Positions 6,184 through 6,589 of a stretch of 6,589 nt of DNA are shown piece after piece. Each line of letters starts with the position of its first letter. Positions within the stretch are counted from its first letter, which is position 1. Source of the DNA: Bacillota bacterium. GTDB taxonomy: Bacteria > Bacillota > Clostridia > Christensenellales > CAG-138. The stretch covers positions 1 to 6,589 of the forward strand of contig JAEYHP010000001.1 of NCBI GenBank assembly GCA_023409435.1, given 5' to 3'. The notes under the pieces were generated by a model. That model saw nothing but the letters and a program-made list of their open reading frames with translations, ran no database searches and had not been told where the DNA came from. The position numbers and the translations under genes are program-made.

Positions 6184-6589
6184 CTATTCCTCCCGCACCT
6201 CAACAACTTTCAGCTCCCCCTCTACCCGTTCCTGAATGGTAGTCACAACCTTGTTCCGCTCCACATCATAAACCGCCTCTTCCTGCCGGATCAGCACAGG
6301 CGCGCCATCGATATACTGGAACGTGCGCTCCGTATACGCGATTACACTATCAGGGCAATACGACGTAAAGGTTTTTGCTTTTGCGTCTACAATAATCTCG
6401 CCTAAATGCAACGCTTCCAGCGCTTCATCCAGTTGAAAACCGCCCCGGTCTTTATCCCACATCCAATAGCGAACCCATTCATATGAGGCTCCGGTATCAT
6501 ATAAAATACTCATATCCAGAAAACCGTCAAAGTTGATATCTTCAAGAATCAGGGATGTCTTGGCATCGCTTGAAAACTCCGGATATACG
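6184..6589 (-). CDS. XAC2610-like protein, C-terminal part (5' end outside window)
   Basis: The frame is open to the window edge, adding 25 codons before the first internal Met (6513). About 134 residues are visible, from VYPEFSSDAKTSLILED onward. They align with the lipoprotein at 4548-5414: LILEDINFDGFLDMSIL against LVIEDLNFDGYNDFRIL, VRYWMWDK against YQYWTWNE, and FQYIDGAPVLI against YRYIDGKPKLV. The D-x-N-x-D-G loop is intact, while the flanking Asp/Tyr positions differ. The signal peptide and linker, if present, lie beyond 6589. It is the first visible gene of the minus-strand operon; the promoter is not in the window. Sequence identity to its paralog is moderate, so the duplication is old rather than recent. 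Confidence 0.75.
   Translation of the reverse strand, partial: VYPEFSSDAKTSLILEDINFDGFLDMSILYDTGASYEWVRYWMWDKDRGGFQLDEALEALHLGEIIVDAKAKTFTSYCPDSVIAYTERTFQYIDGAPVLIRQEEAVYDVERNKVVTTIQERVEGELKVVEVREE

Overview
The window looks like part of a chromosome of a monoderm, anaerobic Clostridia-type Firmicute. This is an inference from family content: a SpoIID/LytB protein, a single-cohesin/dockerin pair, lipoproteins with Pro/Thr-rich stalks, a DUF362 protein, an ArsP-type permease and strong AGGAGG-type ribosome binding sites. No species can be named. All seven genes appear to encode cell-surface or membrane proteins. No tRNA, rRNA, CRISPR array, transposase or phage gene was seen.

Left part (1-2330, + strand): the 3' end of a SpoIID/LytB-domain protein with a C-terminal dockerin overlaps by 4 bases a gene for a membrane-anchored protein with a single N-terminal cohesin. 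The simplest reading is a two-gene cell-surface module: the peptidoglycan-acting SpoIID protein is secreted and plugs through its dockerin into the cohesin receptor made from the next gene. The receptor also carries a gap-free tandem duplication (76-residue period) of an unidentified domain and ends in one transmembrane helix with a basic tail.

Middle (2331-4515, + strand): two perfect hairpins in tandem separate this unit from the next. The first is a likely terminator; the second is a 15-bp A/T-rich stem of uncertain role. A short AT-rich leader with a possible -10 box precedes an exported lipoprotein with a DUF362 domain, which lacks the 4Fe-4S insert found in many relatives. Its gene overlaps by 8 bases a gene for an ArsP_1/DUF318-type permease with conserved cysteines in its signature loops. 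The two probably work together, perhaps on a metal, metalloid or thiol-reactive substrate, but the substrate cannot be read from the sequence.

Right part (4548-6589, - strand): a convergent, somewhat lower-GC operon of three surface proteins. Transcribed order: an XAC2610-like protein truncated by the window edge, a signal-anchored protein with a weak resemblance to LprI/DUF1311 proteins, and a second XAC2610-like lipoprotein. The outer two are paralogs sharing an ED(L/I)NFDG(Y/F)xD motif, an aromatic YWxW motif and a YIDG motif. Because XAC2610 and LprI are both linked to lysozyme inhibition, an envelope-protection role is a testable but speculative idea.
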